Shown: positions 63,618-64,000 of the stretch, piece by piece | Layout of the letters: every line of letters starts with the position of its first letter | Numbering within the stretch: position 1 is the stretch's first letter | From: Chloroflexota bacterium | GTDB lineage: Bacteria; Chloroflexota; Chloroflexia; Chloroflexales; Roseiflexaceae | Length of the DNA stretch: 64,000 bases | Assembly: GCA_013388755.1 (NCBI GenBank) | Contig: JACAEQ010000034.1 | Location: 1-64,000, forward strand | Reading direction: 5' to 3' | The notes under the pieces: generated by a model | Told to the model about the DNA's origin: nothing | The model's input: only the letters and a program-made list of their open reading frames with translations | Database searches by the model: none | Position numbers and translations under genes: made by a program

Positions 63618-64000
63618 ATGGAGAAACGATCTCAGATAATCGCGCTTCGGATCCGGGTCGTGACACTGGCTGCACTGTTAGCGGCCGGATGTGCGCGCGG
63701 TGATGAGCCGTCGCCGACACGGATCATTCCGACGCGGATGCCAACGATTGCAGTCGCGCCTGCCAGCAACCCCACGCCTGAGAGCGATAGCGGCTGGGTC
63801 GCCGCCGACCCGGGTATTGAGTTGCGCACACTGCAGGTGGCCGACATTGTGCCAGGTGCAATGACCCCGGTGCACGTACTGCGCCTTGATCCGGCAGCCG
63901 TGCGGTTACGTGTGATCTACGACCCCGGCGCGCCCCGGCCACTACGAAGCTGGGTTATGGCGCAACGGCCACTGGCGGCCGTCAATGGCGGTTTTTTCAC
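63618..64000 (+). CDS. NAGPA-type phosphodiester glycosidase lipoprotein, 5' part only
   Basis: The reading frame is open to the window edge (127 codons visible). The N-terminus is a lipoprotein signal peptide with lipobox LAAGC at about residues 21-25, followed by a Pro/Thr/Ser-rich linker. The sequence then enters a domain with LRVIYDPGAPRPLRSWV and AVNGGFF, the characteristic start of the NAGPA/DUF2233 phosphodiester glycosidase family. Family members cleave GlcNAc from phosphodiesters, or are uncharacterised exopolysaccharide-associated proteins in bacteria. The C-terminal part is outside the window. Confidence 0.75.
   Translation, partial: MEKRSQIIALRIRVVTLAALLAAGCARGDEPSPTRIIPTRMPTIAVAPASNPTPESDSGWVAADPGIELRTLQVADIVPGAMTPVHVLRLDPAAVRLRVIYDPGAPRPLRSWVMAQRPLAAVNGGFF

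Overview
The window is GC-rich, densely coded bacterial DNA with no rRNA or tRNA that I could recognise. The gene content points to a Chloroflexota bacterium, probably a filamentous anoxygenic phototroph of the Roseiflexus/Chloroflexus type. The clues are a PucC-type (bacteriochlorophyll delivery) MFS protein, a single-chain biotin carboxylase/BCCP, a glycolate oxidase iron-sulfur subunit, cyclase-AAA and SARP/BTAD regulators, and several MITE-like repeats. The assignment is inferred from gene content and was not tested by a search.

Layout. 1-11.5 kb: repeats, a pucC-like gene, a small membrane protein, an Lhr-like helicase, an Eis-like acetyltransferase, a very large cyclase-AAA-peptide-binding fusion, and a secreted beta-helix protein. 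11.7-23.6 kb: a same-strand island with a CHAT caspase-like/ATPase protein, a P-loop ATPase ending in a winged helix, two further STAND-like ATPases (the second with TPR-like repeats), and a radical SAM/SPASM peptide-maturase-like protein. This island is the best candidate for an undescribed system. 23.7-28.5 kb: PIG-L deacetylase, a membrane GAF-SARP regulator, tatA, obg. 28.6-36.8 kb: an exopolysaccharide cluster (initiating glycosylphosphotransferase, UDP-glucuronate decarboxylase, polymerase/ligase, UDP-glucuronate epimerase, LPG-synthase-type membrane protein, glycosyltransferase, PAP2-like protein). 36.8-43.1 kb: an alkyltransferase-like DNA repair protein, an FGGY kinase, holB, a degenerate receiver, a fabF with an N-terminal extension, and uppP. 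43.6-47.7 kb: an AT-hook protein, a phospholipase D-like protein and a HerA-like ATPase. 47.7-53.5 kb: a minus-strand housekeeping run (gmk, yqeY, a pgpH-like HD phosphodiesterase, ybeY, dgkA, a glycosyltransferase). 53.6-64 kb: rqcH, a Flp-type pilin, a biotin carboxylase with a small upstream partner, a DapA-family aldolase, a glycosyltransferase, a MITE-broken HAD hydrolase, glcF, a response regulator with a substituted phosphoacceptor, and the start of a NAGPA-domain lipoprotein.

Two short transposon-like repeat families can be defined from the sequence. Family B is about 153-158 bp, with GAGCCTATCCGAATAACG ends and 3-bp target duplications. It has three full copies, one 42-bp deletion derivative and one degenerate copy. 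One full copy splits a HAD hydrolase reading frame, and removing it restores the protein exactly. Family A is 124 bp, with CAATACCTTGCAAATAAG ends and a 7-bp direct repeat at its insertion site. It has one full copy and one copy cut by the window edge. Copies of both families lie directly against the stop codons of host genes.
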